A DNA stretch of 64,000 bases from NCBI RefSeq assembly GCF_000379765.1, contig NZ_KB903476.1, positions 62,204-126,203 of the forward strand, given 5' to 3'. The stretch's first letter is position 1; the number at the start of each line of letters is the position of its first letter. The notes below the pieces were generated by a model. The model did no database searches. It worked only from the letters and a program-made list of their open reading frames with translations, and had not been told where the DNA came from. Source of the DNA: Flexithrix dorotheae DSM 6795. GTDB lineage: Bacteria; Bacteroidota; Bacteroidia; Cytophagales; Flammeovirgaceae. Below, one piece after another: positions 54,568-63,536 of the stretch. The position numbers and the translations under genes were made by a program.

Positions 54568-54802
54568 TATGCTTTATTCCTATTGATTATTTTTTATAAA
54601 TATAGCATTTAAAAATCAATTATTCAACCCAAACAATGTAATCACTTCTCGAATATTGATATGCTATATAAAACACATCCTAGATCAGCGCAGAAAATAC
54701 GCCTTTTAGCAATATTTATAAGCTATATCAATATTTTTTCACAAAAAATGAAACTTTCAAAATAACCCTCCGTATTATTTGATATAGCATAAATATAGCA
54801 TA
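54568..54802. promoter_or_regulatory. Six TATAGCATA-type boxes in a divergent promoter
   Basis: Copies: 54568-54576 (TATGCTTTA, one mismatch), 54601-54609 (TATAGCATT, one mismatch), 54660-54668 (TATGCTATA, perfect inverse), 54719-54727 (TAAGCTATA, one mismatch), 54783-54791 and 54794-54802 (TATAGCATA, perfect). Four of them start 59, 59 and 64 bases apart and the last pair 11 bases apart (one helical turn). The box is a short dyad TAT-AGC-ATA. The set lies between the HTH gene and the divergent small membrane-protein gene, the expected place for an operator array. Confidence 0.7.
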
Positions 54803-54854
54803 TTTAAAAAGTATATTTATCAAACTACTTGTTTATACTCAAACTATTATCATC

Positions 54855-55049
54855 ATGTTCAAAATCAGTTTTTTATTAGGGGCGATTATATCATCCGTAT
54901 TCTTCCTAGTCATTTCTACTAAATCAATTAAAAAAGATTTTCCAGAAATGGTAAAATCTAATTTGGAAACAATTGATTCTTTAAATACCAATAAAGATAC
55001 GTTGTTGCTCAGTTCTGGCCGGACTCAAAGGATTAATCTTCAATACTAA
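54855..55049 (+). CDS. Small membrane protein divergent from the HTH gene
   Basis: A 64-residue protein: one hydrophobic N-terminal helix (MFKISFLLGAIISSVFFLVI) and a polar tail (KKDFPEMVKSNLETIDSLNTNKDT). No known domain. Support for a real gene: the divergent promoter array, an ATG in the right place just after it, and a terminator 98 bases downstream (55148-55181). Its function may be tied to the HTH protein as its target or effector. It could instead be a signal-peptide-bearing secreted peptide. Confidence 0.5.
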   Translation: MFKISFLLGAIISSVFFLVISTKSIKKDFPEMVKSNLETIDSLNTNKDTLLLSSGRTQRINLQY

Positions 55050-55126
55050 ATTTTCCAATTATTTTATGGTTGGATTTTTAAAATTTAGAGCCTGTGGAGA
55101 GGATAAAAAAAGACACATAACGCAAA

Positions 55127-55327
55127 TTATGGGAACATGCAAACCAGGGAGTACAAAAATACAAGTACTCCTATTTTTTTTATATTAAAAACTTCCTCAG
55201 GAATGTCACCTAAATTATTATTGTAATTAAATTCTATGTTCTGTAATTCAGCATAAGACGTGTATAAACCAAAGGTTTCTTTGGTAAAAAACTCAGTTCC
55301 TGCAATATTTTCAATTCCAAACCAAAA
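55127..55327 (-). pseudogene. Possible leucine-rich-repeat gene remnant
   Basis: On the minus strand, 66 codons between stops read through AELQNIEFNYNNNLGDIPEE and VFNIKKI, which looks like one leucine-rich repeat (L-x-x-I-x-F-x-x-N-x-x-L-G-x-I-P) as in Bacteroidota surface proteins. There is no start codon and the right part does not continue. It overlaps the terminator at 55148 on the other strand. It is a decayed fragment if real. Confidence 0.3.
55148..55181 (+). terminator. Terminator downstream of the small membrane protein gene
   Basis: GGAGTAC pairs with GTACTCC around a 10-base loop, followed by TATTTTTTTTA. It would end the transcript that starts at the 54.8 kb divergent promoter. 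Confidence 0.75.
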
Positions 55328-55471
55328 TTAATTGAGAGAAACACACCATTCATATTACCTTTTTATTTTAATTTTAGCACAGTTTTAATTTAGGAAGACA
55401 AAATCCATTTCGCATTCGTTGAGGAATGGTCACTTTTTTTTGATACCTAAAATTCACCCATCCAACTGGTT

Positions 55472-56575
55472 ATGAGTAAATTAATACTCCCGTATATTTC
55501 ATTTTTTAAACATTATATTAAAGTTTCAATTGCAACTGTAATCATCCTTAATTCCCTGGGAATTGGGTTGGGAATGGGGCAAATTGGAGGAATTGCCACT
55601 TTCGAGTTTTTAAATTTACCTACTCATGCCAGACTTATAGGACTTGGGGGTGTTAATGTCTCTTCTTCTCATAAAGATGTCAATATGTTTATGGCCAATC
55701 CAGGCCTTTTGGTTGATTCTCTAAATGGATTAGTTAGCTTTAATCATTACTCCTACTTTGCCGGGGTCCAGAATAATCAATTTGCTGGAGCCATGAAAAT
55801 TGGAAAAACAGGAACCTGGGGAATTTCTTTACAGCAATTAAACTACGGTGAATTTGACAGTTATGACGAGATGGGGGAAAACACAGGAACATTTACTGCC
55901 AATGACTTCGCCTTGATAATTTCCCATGCCCATAGAATAAGTCACTTTTCAATTGGGATGAATTTAAAATATGCACAATCCAGAATAGATAGTTATGCTG
56001 CGAGTGGAATTCTTTTTGATTTGGGAGGTACTTTTTTACATCCTACCAAAGACTTGAAAGTAGGCTTAGTCTTTAAGAATATAGGTTTTCCTATAACAGA
56101 TTATGTGGAGGGAAACACCTCCTTTGTCATGCCATTTGATGCCCAACTAGGATTCTCCATAAAACCAGAAAAAATGCCCTTACGGTTTTCCATCACTTCA
56201 CATCACCTCCATCAATTTTTAAATATTGCCTATGAAGACCCAAATCAAAAAAACAAACAAAACGGATTTGGGGAAAATATTAACCAAGATGTCAGTTTTG
56301 CGGACAAATTGTCAAGACATTTTGTTATTGGAGGAGAATTTGTCTTTAGTAAAAACTTTAACTTAAGGTTAGGATATAACTTTTTAACCAGAAAGGAACT
56401 CCAGGTAGAACAAAGAAAAGGAATGGTAGGTTTTTCTTATGGAGTAATGATTAGAATTAAACGATTTGAACTGGCCTACTCAAGGGCAATTCAACATCTT
56501 GCAGGAGGAAGCAATAATTTCACAGTAATTGTAAATTTAAAATCTGTTTTCAAAAAGAAAATAGTGATAGAATAA
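55472..56575 (+). CDS. porQ: Type IX secretion system protein PorQ
   Basis: A 367-residue outer-membrane beta-barrel. A signal-type N-terminus is followed by GGIATFEFLNLPTHARLIGLGGVNVSSSHKDVNMFMANPGLL (about residues 38-79), the diagnostic PorQ start (FLNLP and ARxxxLGG), and then barrel strands with turn motifs (GTWGISLQQLNYGEFDSYDEMGE, FALIISHAHRISHFSIGMNLKYAQS). PorQ acts with PorU, PorV and PorZ in C-terminal signal processing and surface attachment of T9SS cargo. It is 27 bases upstream of hslU in the same direction. The T9SS core genes are not here but two PorG-like genes follow within 4 kb. Confidence 0.88.
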   Translation: MSKLILPYISFFKHYIKVSIATVIILNSLGIGLGMGQIGGIATFEFLNLPTHARLIGLGGVNVSSSHKDVNMFMANPGLLVDSLNGLVSFNHYSYFAGVQNNQFAGAMKIGKTGTWGISLQQLNYGEFDSYDEMGENTGTFTANDFALIISHAHRISHFSIGMNLKYAQSRIDSYAASGILFDLGGTFLHPTKDLKVGLVFKNIGFPITDYVEGNTSFVMPFDAQLGFSIKPEKMPLRFSITSHHLHQFLNIAYEDPNQKNKQNGFGENINQDVSFADKLSRHFVIGGEFVFSKNFNLRLGYNFLTRKELQVEQRKGMVGFSYGVMIRIKRFELAYSRAIQHLAGGSNNFTVIVNLKSVFKKKIVIE

Positions 56576-56602
56576 AATTGAGAAAGCCAAAATAGAAAGC
56601 AT

Positions 56603-57985
56603 ATGGAAAATGGGAGTTATTATACACCAAAAGAAATTGTAGCCGAACTGGATAAATATATTATTGGGCAAAAGGATGCCAAAAGAAATGTGGCGATTGC
56701 ACTAAGGAACAGATGGAGAAGGATGAATGTAAAGAGCGAAATGCAAAGGGAAATTATGCCAAATAATATCCTGATGATTGGAGCTACAGGTGTTGGAAAA
56801 ACTGAAATTGCCCGTAGATTGGCCAAAATTGCAGATGCTCCATTCACCAAAGTAGAGGCATCCAAATTCACTGAAGTCGGTTATGTGGGTCGGGACGTAG
56901 AAAGTATGGTTCGGGATTTAGTTGAACAGGCTGTAGGGCTGGTGAAGGATCAAAAGAAAAAAGAAATAAATGATAAGGTATCTCAGATTGTAGAAGACAG
57001 AATTCTTGACGCATTAATTCCACCACTAAAAAATACCACCAGTTCCACTTCTACTCCTGGTAAAATTGGCTTTGAATCCAGTGATCATGAATTAAATGAA
57101 AAGACTAGGGAAAGATTCAGAGAGAAAATAAAGAATGGTGAATTAGAAGACAGGAAAATTGAAATAACCGTAGATAATAGTCCCTCCCCTGGGGTTGGGG
57201 TTGTTGGAGGAGGAATTGATGAAGTTTCCATGATGAATATTCAGGAGATGATTGGGGGTATGTTGCCCAAAAAGCAAAAGAAAAGAAAGGTCACCATTGC
57301 CGAGGCGAGAAAAATCCTGATAGAAGAAGAAAGTTCCAAACTAATTGATATGGATGAAGTGAAATCTCTGGCAATTAAAAAAGCAGAGGATACGGGAATT
57401 ATTTTTATCGATGAAATTGATAAAATTGCCAAAGGGAGTTCTAAAGGTGGAGGCCCTGATGTTAGCAGGGAGGGAGTTCAAAGAGATTTACTTCCAATTG
57501 TAGAAGGGAGTGCCATTAACACCAAATATGGCATAGTTCATTCTGAACATATTTTATTTATAGCTGCAGGAGCTTTTCACGTATCAAAACCTTCCGACTT
57601 AATACCAGAGTTGCAAGGAAGATTCCCAATTCGAGTGGAATTAAACAGCCTTACCAAAGAGGATTTTTACCGTATTTTGAAGCAACCCAAAAATGCATTA
57701 ACCAAACAATACGAAGCTTTATTCGAATCAGAACAGGTAGAATTAACTTTTACAGATGATGCTTTGGAAGAAATTGCTTCTATTGCATTTAATATTAATT
57801 CAGAAGTGGAGAATATTGGTGCCAGAAGATTGCACACGGTAATGAGTCATCTACTAAATGAATTTTTATTTGATGTTCCAGATACAATAGGACCGAATGC
57901 CAAAATATCTGTTACGAAAGACCTGGTATCTGAGAAACTATCTCAGCTCATTGTTAATAAAGACTTGAGCCAATACATTCTATGA
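56603..57985 (+). CDS. hslU: HslU (ClpY), ATPase of HslUV protease
   Basis: A 460-residue AAA+ unfoldase. Walker A is GATGVGKT (60-67), the pore loop GYVG is at 93-96, and the Walker B-type IIFIDEIDKIA follows (about 270). The inserted I domain is between the two (about residues 110-240, with the usual polar stretch). C-terminal sensor ENIGARRL is present. hslV, which usually lies upstream, is not in the window: porQ occupies its place, so the subunits must be made elsewhere or the pair is split. Confidence 0.96.
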   Translation: MENGSYYTPKEIVAELDKYIIGQKDAKRNVAIALRNRWRRMNVKSEMQREIMPNNILMIGATGVGKTEIARRLAKIADAPFTKVEASKFTEVGYVGRDVESMVRDLVEQAVGLVKDQKKKEINDKVSQIVEDRILDALIPPLKNTTSSTSTPGKIGFESSDHELNEKTRERFREKIKNGELEDRKIEITVDNSPSPGVGVVGGGIDEVSMMNIQEMIGGMLPKKQKKRKVTIAEARKILIEEESSKLIDMDEVKSLAIKKAEDTGIIFIDEIDKIAKGSSKGGGPDVSREGVQRDLLPIVEGSAINTKYGIVHSEHILFIAAGAFHVSKPSDLIPELQGRFPIRVELNSLTKEDFYRILKQPKNALTKQYEALFESEQVELTFTDDALEEIASIAFNINSEVENIGARRLHTVMSHLLNEFLFDVPDTIGPNAKISVTKDLVSEKLSQLIVNKDLSQYIL

Positions 57986-58044
57986 TAAACCGATTTTTTC
58001 ATCACAATATAGTATGAATTAAATTATCAGTGTAATTTAGGCTT

Positions 58045-58090
58045 AAAATCAGCACAGAAGCAAGTTTTTTGACTTCTGTGCTGATTTTTT
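58045..58090 (+). terminator. Terminator after hslU
   Basis: A perfect 16-bp stem (AAAATCAGCACAGAAG with its complement at 58073-58088) and a T tract. It lies 60 bases after the hslU stop. Confidence 0.92.
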
Positions 58091-58227
58091 TTATCCAGAG
58101 GCGAAAAGAAGAAAGAAATTATTCTGTTAAAGAAATTAAAGTAACCCGTTATTTTAAAGGCGAAAAAAAAGATATCCCGAATAAAATTGTTAGGATAAGT
58201 AACAGTTTAGAGGACAAAGAAAATTAA
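58081..58227 (+). pseudogene. Possible short gene remnant after hslU
   Basis: A 49-codon open frame without a start, reading through YSVKEIKVTRYFKGEKKD and IPNKIVRISNSLED to a TAA at 58225-58227. The sequence is protein-like (alternating hydrophobic strands and charged turns), but it starts inside the hslU terminator and has no domain. It may be a decayed C-terminal end or chance. Confidence 0.25.
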
Positions 58228-58389
58228 TGATCATATTATAATCTATACTAATATGCTAATTTGATTTTAATTGCGTTGTTCTTTGGGTGAAGAGGGGGTC
58301 AATTGTTTGACAATACTTTCCACCCATTTTTCTATTTAAAAACAGGAGTTGATAATTTGTATCTAAAAAAATTGCTTTCTTTCTTGGCT

Positions 58390-59376
58390 ATGAAAAAACA
58401 TAAATCCTATTTATTAATAGCTACTTCATTTATTCTTTTATTCCTTTTCGTTGGTGATTCTTTTGGACAGAGGGGGAGATACGCTAAAACCTTTACTAGA
58501 AAGAAAAGATATTATAGTATTGGAGGCTCGTTAAATTCTATGCACTATTTTGGAGATATTGTTCCAAAAAACAAGATTGGAAGTATAGATTTAAATTTCA
58601 CACGGCCAAACCTTGGTATTTTTGTTCAAAGAAGATACTTCCCAAGAATTACTCTAAGAATGGGAATTAATTATGGGCGATTAATGGGAGAAGATCATAC
58701 CTCGGCCGACCCAACTGACCTCGATAATGGAGGATTTTACAGGTATAAAAGAAATCTTCACTTTAGAAATGACATAATAGATCTTTCTTTCTCGGGAATC
58801 ATTGATTTATTCCCCAATAGAGGTCTTTCTTACAGAAGACCAGAAATTCCTATTCCGTATTTACTAGTCGGTGTAGGAGGTGTTTATTCCAATCCTAAAG
58901 CAATGAGGCCGGAAGGGTTCAGTGGCCCGGTATGGGTCAATTTAAGGGAGGTTAAAACTGAAAATCAGGAAAATCCTTATTCATTATTTCATTTAAATAT
59001 CCCTGTAGGGGTTGGTGTAAGATACAGGCTGAACAGCTCTGTGGATGTAGCTTTTGAAGCTGGTTATCGATTTACTTTCACCGATTATCTTGATGATGTT
59101 AGTGGAGATTACCTTGACCCAGGAATTTTTGAAGATGATTTAGCAAGAGCACTTCATGACAGATCATCCGAACCTTCTTCACTTTTAAGTGGTGGGGAAA
59201 GAAATCCGGACCTGGTACAATACACCTCACCAATAGATGGCAGAACATATACTTCTGTGAATGGATATGGAATGCCAAATAATAAAAGAGGGAGTCAGGA
59301 TAAAGACGCTTATTTAATTGTAGGATTTCAGGTGTCCTACCTTTTCTCCACCAATAAAGCCCCAAAATTTAGATAG
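58390..59376 (+). CDS. PorG-like outer membrane protein (DUF6089)
   Basis: A 328-residue protein when started at ATG 58390 (the open frame has 29 more residues upstream that would precede the signal). A signal peptide (KKHKSYLLIATSFILLFLF, cleaved near GQRG) precedes an outer-membrane barrel: YYSIGGSLNSMHYFGDIVPK, LNFTRPNLGIFVQRRYFPRI and GINYGRLMGED match the PorG/DUF6089 family, which is required for type IX secretion. It has a long insert between the last strands (about residues 250-305). The paralog at 59597 is shorter. A hairpin follows the gene. Confidence 0.82.
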   Translation: MKKHKSYLLIATSFILLFLFVGDSFGQRGRYAKTFTRKKRYYSIGGSLNSMHYFGDIVPKNKIGSIDLNFTRPNLGIFVQRRYFPRITLRMGINYGRLMGEDHTSADPTDLDNGGFYRYKRNLHFRNDIIDLSFSGIIDLFPNRGLSYRRPEIPIPYLLVGVGGVYSNPKAMRPEGFSGPVWVNLREVKTENQENPYSLFHLNIPVGVGVRYRLNSSVDVAFEAGYRFTFTDYLDDVSGDYLDPGIFEDDLARALHDRSSEPSSLLSGGERNPDLVQYTSPIDGRTYTSVNGYGMPNNKRGSQDKDAYLIVGFQVSYLFSTNKAPKFR

Positions 59377-59422
59377 GAAATTTATACTAGATTAAGTAAA
59401 CCATTTTTCTAAAATTGTAATT

Positions 59423-59530
59423 CTTAAACTATTAGATGAACAGAAATCTAATGGTTTAAGTTAATTTTATTAAAAAATTTTATTTAAGGCACAATAATTA
59501 TTCTTAATTAAATAGAATTATTATTGTGGC
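59423..59530 (+). terminator. Two consecutive hairpins between the two porG-like genes
   Basis: The first pairs CTTAAACTATTAGAT with ATCTAATGGTTTAAG (59423-59437 with 59446-59460; 14 of 15 bases, then one wobble). The second pairs a 17-base arm (59488-59504) with 59514-59530 at 15 of 17 positions. Each is followed by T-rich sequence, so the paralogs are probably transcribed separately. Confidence 0.6.
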
Positions 59531-59596
59531 TTTTCGAGTTTAATAACTTATTAAGTTGCAAATGGTAAATTTTGGTATAAATAAGATAATTTAATT

Positions 59597-60331
59597 TTGA
59601 AACAATTCAATTCTTTCTCCTGGGCTAAAACCATCGTTTTTCTATTTTGTGTTTTTTTTATTCATCAAACAGCTTATTCTCAGCTGTATGAAGTTGGATT
59701 TGGTTTAGGTGCTACAAATTACAAAGGTGATGTAGCTCCCACATTTTCAATAAAAAACACTCAACCTGCGGGGATGGTATTTGGTCGTATGAATTTTAGC
59801 CATGCTGTAAGTTTAAAGACAAGTCTTTTGGTCGGTAAAATTTCAGGTGAGGATGCAAATTCGAACGATCCATTCCTACAAGTAAGAAATTATGGGTTTA
59901 ATAGCCTAATTGCCGAAGCCAGTGCAGTAATAGAATATAACTTTTTTGATTTCAGAAGTGATGATAGAAGATTAAAATTTAGCCCATATGTTTTTGCAGG
60001 TGCAGGAATAACCTTTTTTCTATCTCATGAAGCTACTGGAAATGCTCCCAAAAACACAAGCCAGACTATTTTACCAGTTGTTCCCTTTGGAATAGGCATG
60101 AAACATGCGCTCAACGATCGATTTACTTTAGAATATCATTTCTCCACAAGCAAAAACTTTTCAGACAATACTGATGGGTTTATTGATAATATTGAAGACC
60201 CTAATACTAATAAATTTCAAAAAGTGTCCAGAAAAGATATCGAAAATTATTACTTCTTAGGTATTTCATTAAGTTATAGATTTATTCAGGTAAATTGTCC
60301 AAAACATTTCAACAACAACCTTATTCACTAA
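59597..60331 (+). CDS. PorG-like outer membrane protein (DUF6089), second copy
   Basis: A 244-residue paralog of the preceding gene. Signal peptide to about residue 28 (TAYSQ), then YEVGFGLGATNYKGDVAP, IKNTQPAGMVFGRMNFSHAVSLKTSLLVGKISGEDANSNDP and FSPYVFAGAGITFF, all typical for PorG. It starts at TTG 59597; no ATG in frame is near. The C-terminal end (YRFIQVNCPKHFNNN) lacks the clean aromatic barrel end. With porQ 3 kb upstream it suggests that T9SS components are spread in this region. Confidence 0.82.
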   Translation: MKQFNSFSWAKTIVFLFCVFFIHQTAYSQLYEVGFGLGATNYKGDVAPTFSIKNTQPAGMVFGRMNFSHAVSLKTSLLVGKISGEDANSNDPFLQVRNYGFNSLIAEASAVIEYNFFDFRSDDRRLKFSPYVFAGAGITFFLSHEATGNAPKNTSQTILPVVPFGIGMKHALNDRFTLEYHFSTSKNFSDNTDGFIDNIEDPNTNKFQKVSRKDIENYYFLGISLSYRFIQVNCPKHFNNNLIH

Positions 60332-60350
60332 TTCACATTGTTAAATATTA

Positions 60351-60388
60351 AAAAAAGAGAAGGTAAGATTTTACTTTCTCTTTTTTTG
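60351..60388. terminator. Bidirectional terminator between porG-like and permease genes
   Basis: AAAAAAGAGAAgGTAA pairs with TTACTTTCTCTTTTTT around GATT. It serves the porG gene on + and the convergent permease gene on -. Confidence 0.85.
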
Positions 60389-60415
60389 CACTTTACTCAA
60401 AAAACAGGAAATCCT

Positions 60416-62848
60416 TTATTCATACCTTAGCGCCTTTACAGGGTTGGTTAATGCTGCTTTTATAGCCTGGCTGCTAACAGTAAACACGGCTATAAAAATT
60501 GCCACAAATGTGGCCAGGATAAAAGCCCCAAACCCGATATCAATTCGATAATTAAAATCTGTCAACCAACTGTCCATAAAATAGTAGGCAATGGGCCACC
60601 CAATGACGGCTGCTACCACAACTAATTTTATGAATTCCCTGGTAAGTAAAATTGTTACACCACTTGTGGAGGCTCCTAATACTTTCCTTATCCCTATTTC
60701 CTTGGTTTTTCTTTCGGCTGTAAAAGATGACAATCCAAAAATTCCTAAACAGGCTATAATAATTGCCAATCCGGCAAAATATCTGAAAATTATCATCACT
60801 CTTTCCTGTCCCTGATACAATTGATTGATGTCCTCATCCAGAAAAGTGTAGTTAAATGGCCTTGTAGGAGCGAAACTTTTAATCGTAGATTCGATATATT
60901 GCACCGTTTCAGGAATATTATTCCCTGCTAGTTTTATGGACATCCAATTCAACCAATTATCTGAAATATGGAACCCTACTGGTGAAATAGTATAATCCAA
61001 TGACTCGAAATGAAAATCTTTAACTACTCCGATTATTTTGCCTTTTTTTGGAACAAAATCCATTATCTCCATATCAAAAGTCGCTGATTCTACTTCCTTT
61101 CCAATAGGATCTTCCAGGCCTAATAATTTAATTGCTGACTCATTAAAAATAAACCCTTCTCTAGCATCTGAAGGGATAGTTTCGTCAAAGTCTCTACCCA
61201 TTACAAACTCTGCCTCATAAGTTTTAAAAAAATCATGATCCGAGGTAACTGTGGTAATAGTATAATTATCCTGACCTTGAGGATTTGGTTCTGCTCCTTC
61301 TATTTTGTACCCCAAATTACTGCTAAGGTTACGGGTCATTCTTTTATTTGTAGCAGTTATACTTTTTATATCTGGATTTTTTAGTAACTCTCTTTTCAAA
61401 ACGGGGAATTTATTCACCAAAGTTGTATCCTGAAAATTAGATATTACAATATGATCCGTGTTGATCCCGAGTTTCTTATTTCTCAAATAATTTAGTTGCT
61501 CAGAAATTACAATTGTGGAGATGATCAATGTAATTGAAATTGCAAACTGAAGAATCACAAGGACTTTTCTAAGGACAACGGATTTACCACCAGACGAGCC
61601 TTTACTTCCTTTCAAAACTTTTACCGGTTGAAAGGAGGAAAGAAAAAATGCCGGATAACTTCCCGCAACTATCCCTATTACAATAGCAATTCCCAAAAAA
61701 ACAGTCACTACAAAAAAATTCTCCAAATAATTAATTTCCAATTCTTTTTGAGCAATTTCATTAAATACAGGAAGTGCAATTTCAGCACATAATATGGCTA
61801 AAATAAAAGCTATTAAAGTGAGTAATATTGATTCGCTTAAAAATTGAGTGATAATCTGTGAACGATACGCTCCCACCACCTTTCTCAAACCAACCTCTTT
61901 CGCCCTTTCCGAAGATCTGGCAGTAGATAAATTCATATAATTTATACAGGCGATTAACATGATCACCAAGGCTACTCCTGAGAAAATATAGATATAATCG
62001 ATATCTCCATTTGCTTCAAGTTCACCCCTGAGATGCGAATGAAGATGAATATCTGTAACTTTTTGGAGCCTGTACCTTACAAATGCCGATGCCCCTTCCC
62101 CAAACGTATGATTCTCTACAAAATCCGGCAATTTAGCTTCAAACTTTTCGGCATTTGCTCCTTTTGGTAAAACCAAATAGGTTGATTGTGATCCCTCTCC
62201 CCATTGAGTCTTTACCCTTTCTGAATAAATTTGTTCTCCTGAAGCCATGGAAACAAATCCATGGAAATGAGCATGAGAGTTTTCAGGAATTTCATCTATT
62301 ATACCTGTTATCTTTACCTCAAACTCTTCTTCTATTAAAAGGCTCTCCCCTATTGGGTCTTCCTTACCGAAAAATTTTTCTGCAATCGTTTTATCAATCA
62401 CCATTGTAAAAGGCTCCACCAAGGCAGTTTTCGGATCTCCTGCTATCAGTTTAAAGGAAAATGCATCAAATACATCCGCATCTGCCAATGCTAAACCCTC
62501 CTGAGGAAATTTTTTATCCCCTTTTTCAATTTGATAAGAAAAAGGGCCATCAATTCTTATCACCCTTTCCACCTCTCCTTCAAATACAGATGCCAAGGTT
62601 GGCCCCAGAATATAGGGAGTGATAACCCCTCCAACAAACTCACCTTCCTGATTTTTATATTCCACAAATACCCTGTAAAGTCTATCTGCCTTTTCATGGT
62701 ATTGGTCATAACTCAATTCGTCCTGTACGAACAATAATATTAGAAAACAGGCTGCCATTCCCACGGTAAGTCCGAGGATATTTATAAAACTAAAAACCTT
62801 GTGATTCCAAAGGTTTGTAAACGCCACTTTCAGGTAATTTTTAAACAT
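60416..62848 (-). CDS. MacB/FtsX-type ABC transporter permease (810 residues)
   Basis: A large permease with duplicated FtsX domains: one transmembrane helix near the N-terminus (about 18-40), a periplasmic MacB-PCD domain (about 45-270), three helices (about 283-305, 335-360, 375-400), a break helix (about 425-445), a second periplasmic domain (about 450-660), and three C-terminal helices (about 685-790). The cytoplasmic loop ARSSERAKEVGLRKVVGA and the second copy ERKTKEIGIRKVLGAS are the coupling sites. The 8-TM duplicated form is common in Bacteroidota. It overlaps the ATPase gene by 8 bases, so the two form one transporter. No membrane-fusion or TolC gene follows in the window. Confidence 0.94.
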   Translation of the reverse strand: MFKNYLKVAFTNLWNHKVFSFINILGLTVGMAACFLILLFVQDELSYDQYHEKADRLYRVFVEYKNQEGEFVGGVITPYILGPTLASVFEGEVERVIRIDGPFSYQIEKGDKKFPQEGLALADADVFDAFSFKLIAGDPKTALVEPFTMVIDKTIAEKFFGKEDPIGESLLIEEEFEVKITGIIDEIPENSHAHFHGFVSMASGEQIYSERVKTQWGEGSQSTYLVLPKGANAEKFEAKLPDFVENHTFGEGASAFVRYRLQKVTDIHLHSHLRGELEANGDIDYIYIFSGVALVIMLIACINYMNLSTARSSERAKEVGLRKVVGAYRSQIITQFLSESILLTLIAFILAILCAEIALPVFNEIAQKELEINYLENFFVVTVFLGIAIVIGIVAGSYPAFFLSSFQPVKVLKGSKGSSGGKSVVLRKVLVILQFAISITLIISTIVISEQLNYLRNKKLGINTDHIVISNFQDTTLVNKFPVLKRELLKNPDIKSITATNKRMTRNLSSNLGYKIEGAEPNPQGQDNYTITTVTSDHDFFKTYEAEFVMGRDFDETIPSDAREGFIFNESAIKLLGLEDPIGKEVESATFDMEIMDFVPKKGKIIGVVKDFHFESLDYTISPVGFHISDNWLNWMSIKLAGNNIPETVQYIESTIKSFAPTRPFNYTFLDEDINQLYQGQERVMIIFRYFAGLAIIIACLGIFGLSSFTAERKTKEIGIRKVLGASTSGVTILLTREFIKLVVVAAVIGWPIAYYFMDSWLTDFNYRIDIGFGAFILATFVAIFIAVFTVSSQAIKAALTNPVKALRYE

Positions 62849-63536
62849 AATTCAAATTTTTTAAAATATTTTCAGTGATCATTTTTCCATCAAACAAGTG
62901 AATGATTTTACTTCCGTAATTTGCATCTCTGGCAGAATGTGTTACCATTACAATAGTGGTTCCTTCCTCATTAAGATCAGTTAAAATTTTCATTACTTCC
63001 TTCCCGTTTTCGCTGTCCAGGTTTCCTGTGGGCTCATCCGCAAGAAGTATTTTTGGATGATTCACAATAGCACGGGCAATAGCAACCCTTTGCTGTTGCC
63101 CCCCGGAAAGCTGTTTGGGCAGATGTTTTTTTCTATGGATTATATCTAATTTTGAAAGTACATTCAACACTTTTTCCTTTCTTTCCTTTGCGGAAAGTGA
63201 GGTATAAATTAAGGGAAGTTCCACATTATCATAAACAGGAAGCTCATCCAATAAATTAAAATTTTGGAAAACGAATCCAATATTTTCCTTCCGAACATCA
63301 GCCTTTTGTTTTTCACCAAACTGATTTACAATTTTTCCATCGAACTGATACGTACCTTCAGTAGGCATATCAATTAAGCCTATTATATTTAGTAATGTTG
63401 ATTTTCCACAACCTGAAGGTCCCATTATGGAGGTAAATTCCCCTTGATCTATTTTAAGTGAAAGCTTATTCAGTGCAAAAGTTTCCACCTCATCTGTCTG
63501 GTAAATTTTTACCACTTCTTTCAAATCTATCATCAA
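62841..63536 (-). CDS. ABC transporter ATP-binding protein (MacB/LolD type)
   Basis: A 231-residue ATPase of the MacB/LolD group. Walker A is GPSGCGKST (39-47), signature LSGGQ (143-147), Walker B ILLADE (163-168), and the usual His of the switch is in MVTHS. It precedes the permease gene on the minus strand with an 8-base overlap, so translation is coupled. Substrate unknown: LolCDE-like lipoprotein release, antimicrobial export or peptide sensing are all possible for the family. Confidence 0.95.
   Translation of the reverse strand: MMIDLKEVVKIYQTDEVETFALNKLSLKIDQGEFTSIMGPSGCGKSTLLNIIGLIDMPTEGTYQFDGKIVNQFGEKQKADVRKENIGFVFQNFNLLDELPVYDNVELPLIYTSLSAKERKEKVLNVLSKLDIIHRKKHLPKQLSGGQQQRVAIARAIVNHPKILLADEPTGNLDSENGKEVMKILTDLNEEGTTIVMVTHSARDANYGSKIIHLFDGKMITENILKNLNYV

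Noticed and set aside
55062-55187. 41-codon frame after the micro-protein gene
   Set aside because: It runs through the terminator hairpin and T tract, so coding use is unlikely.
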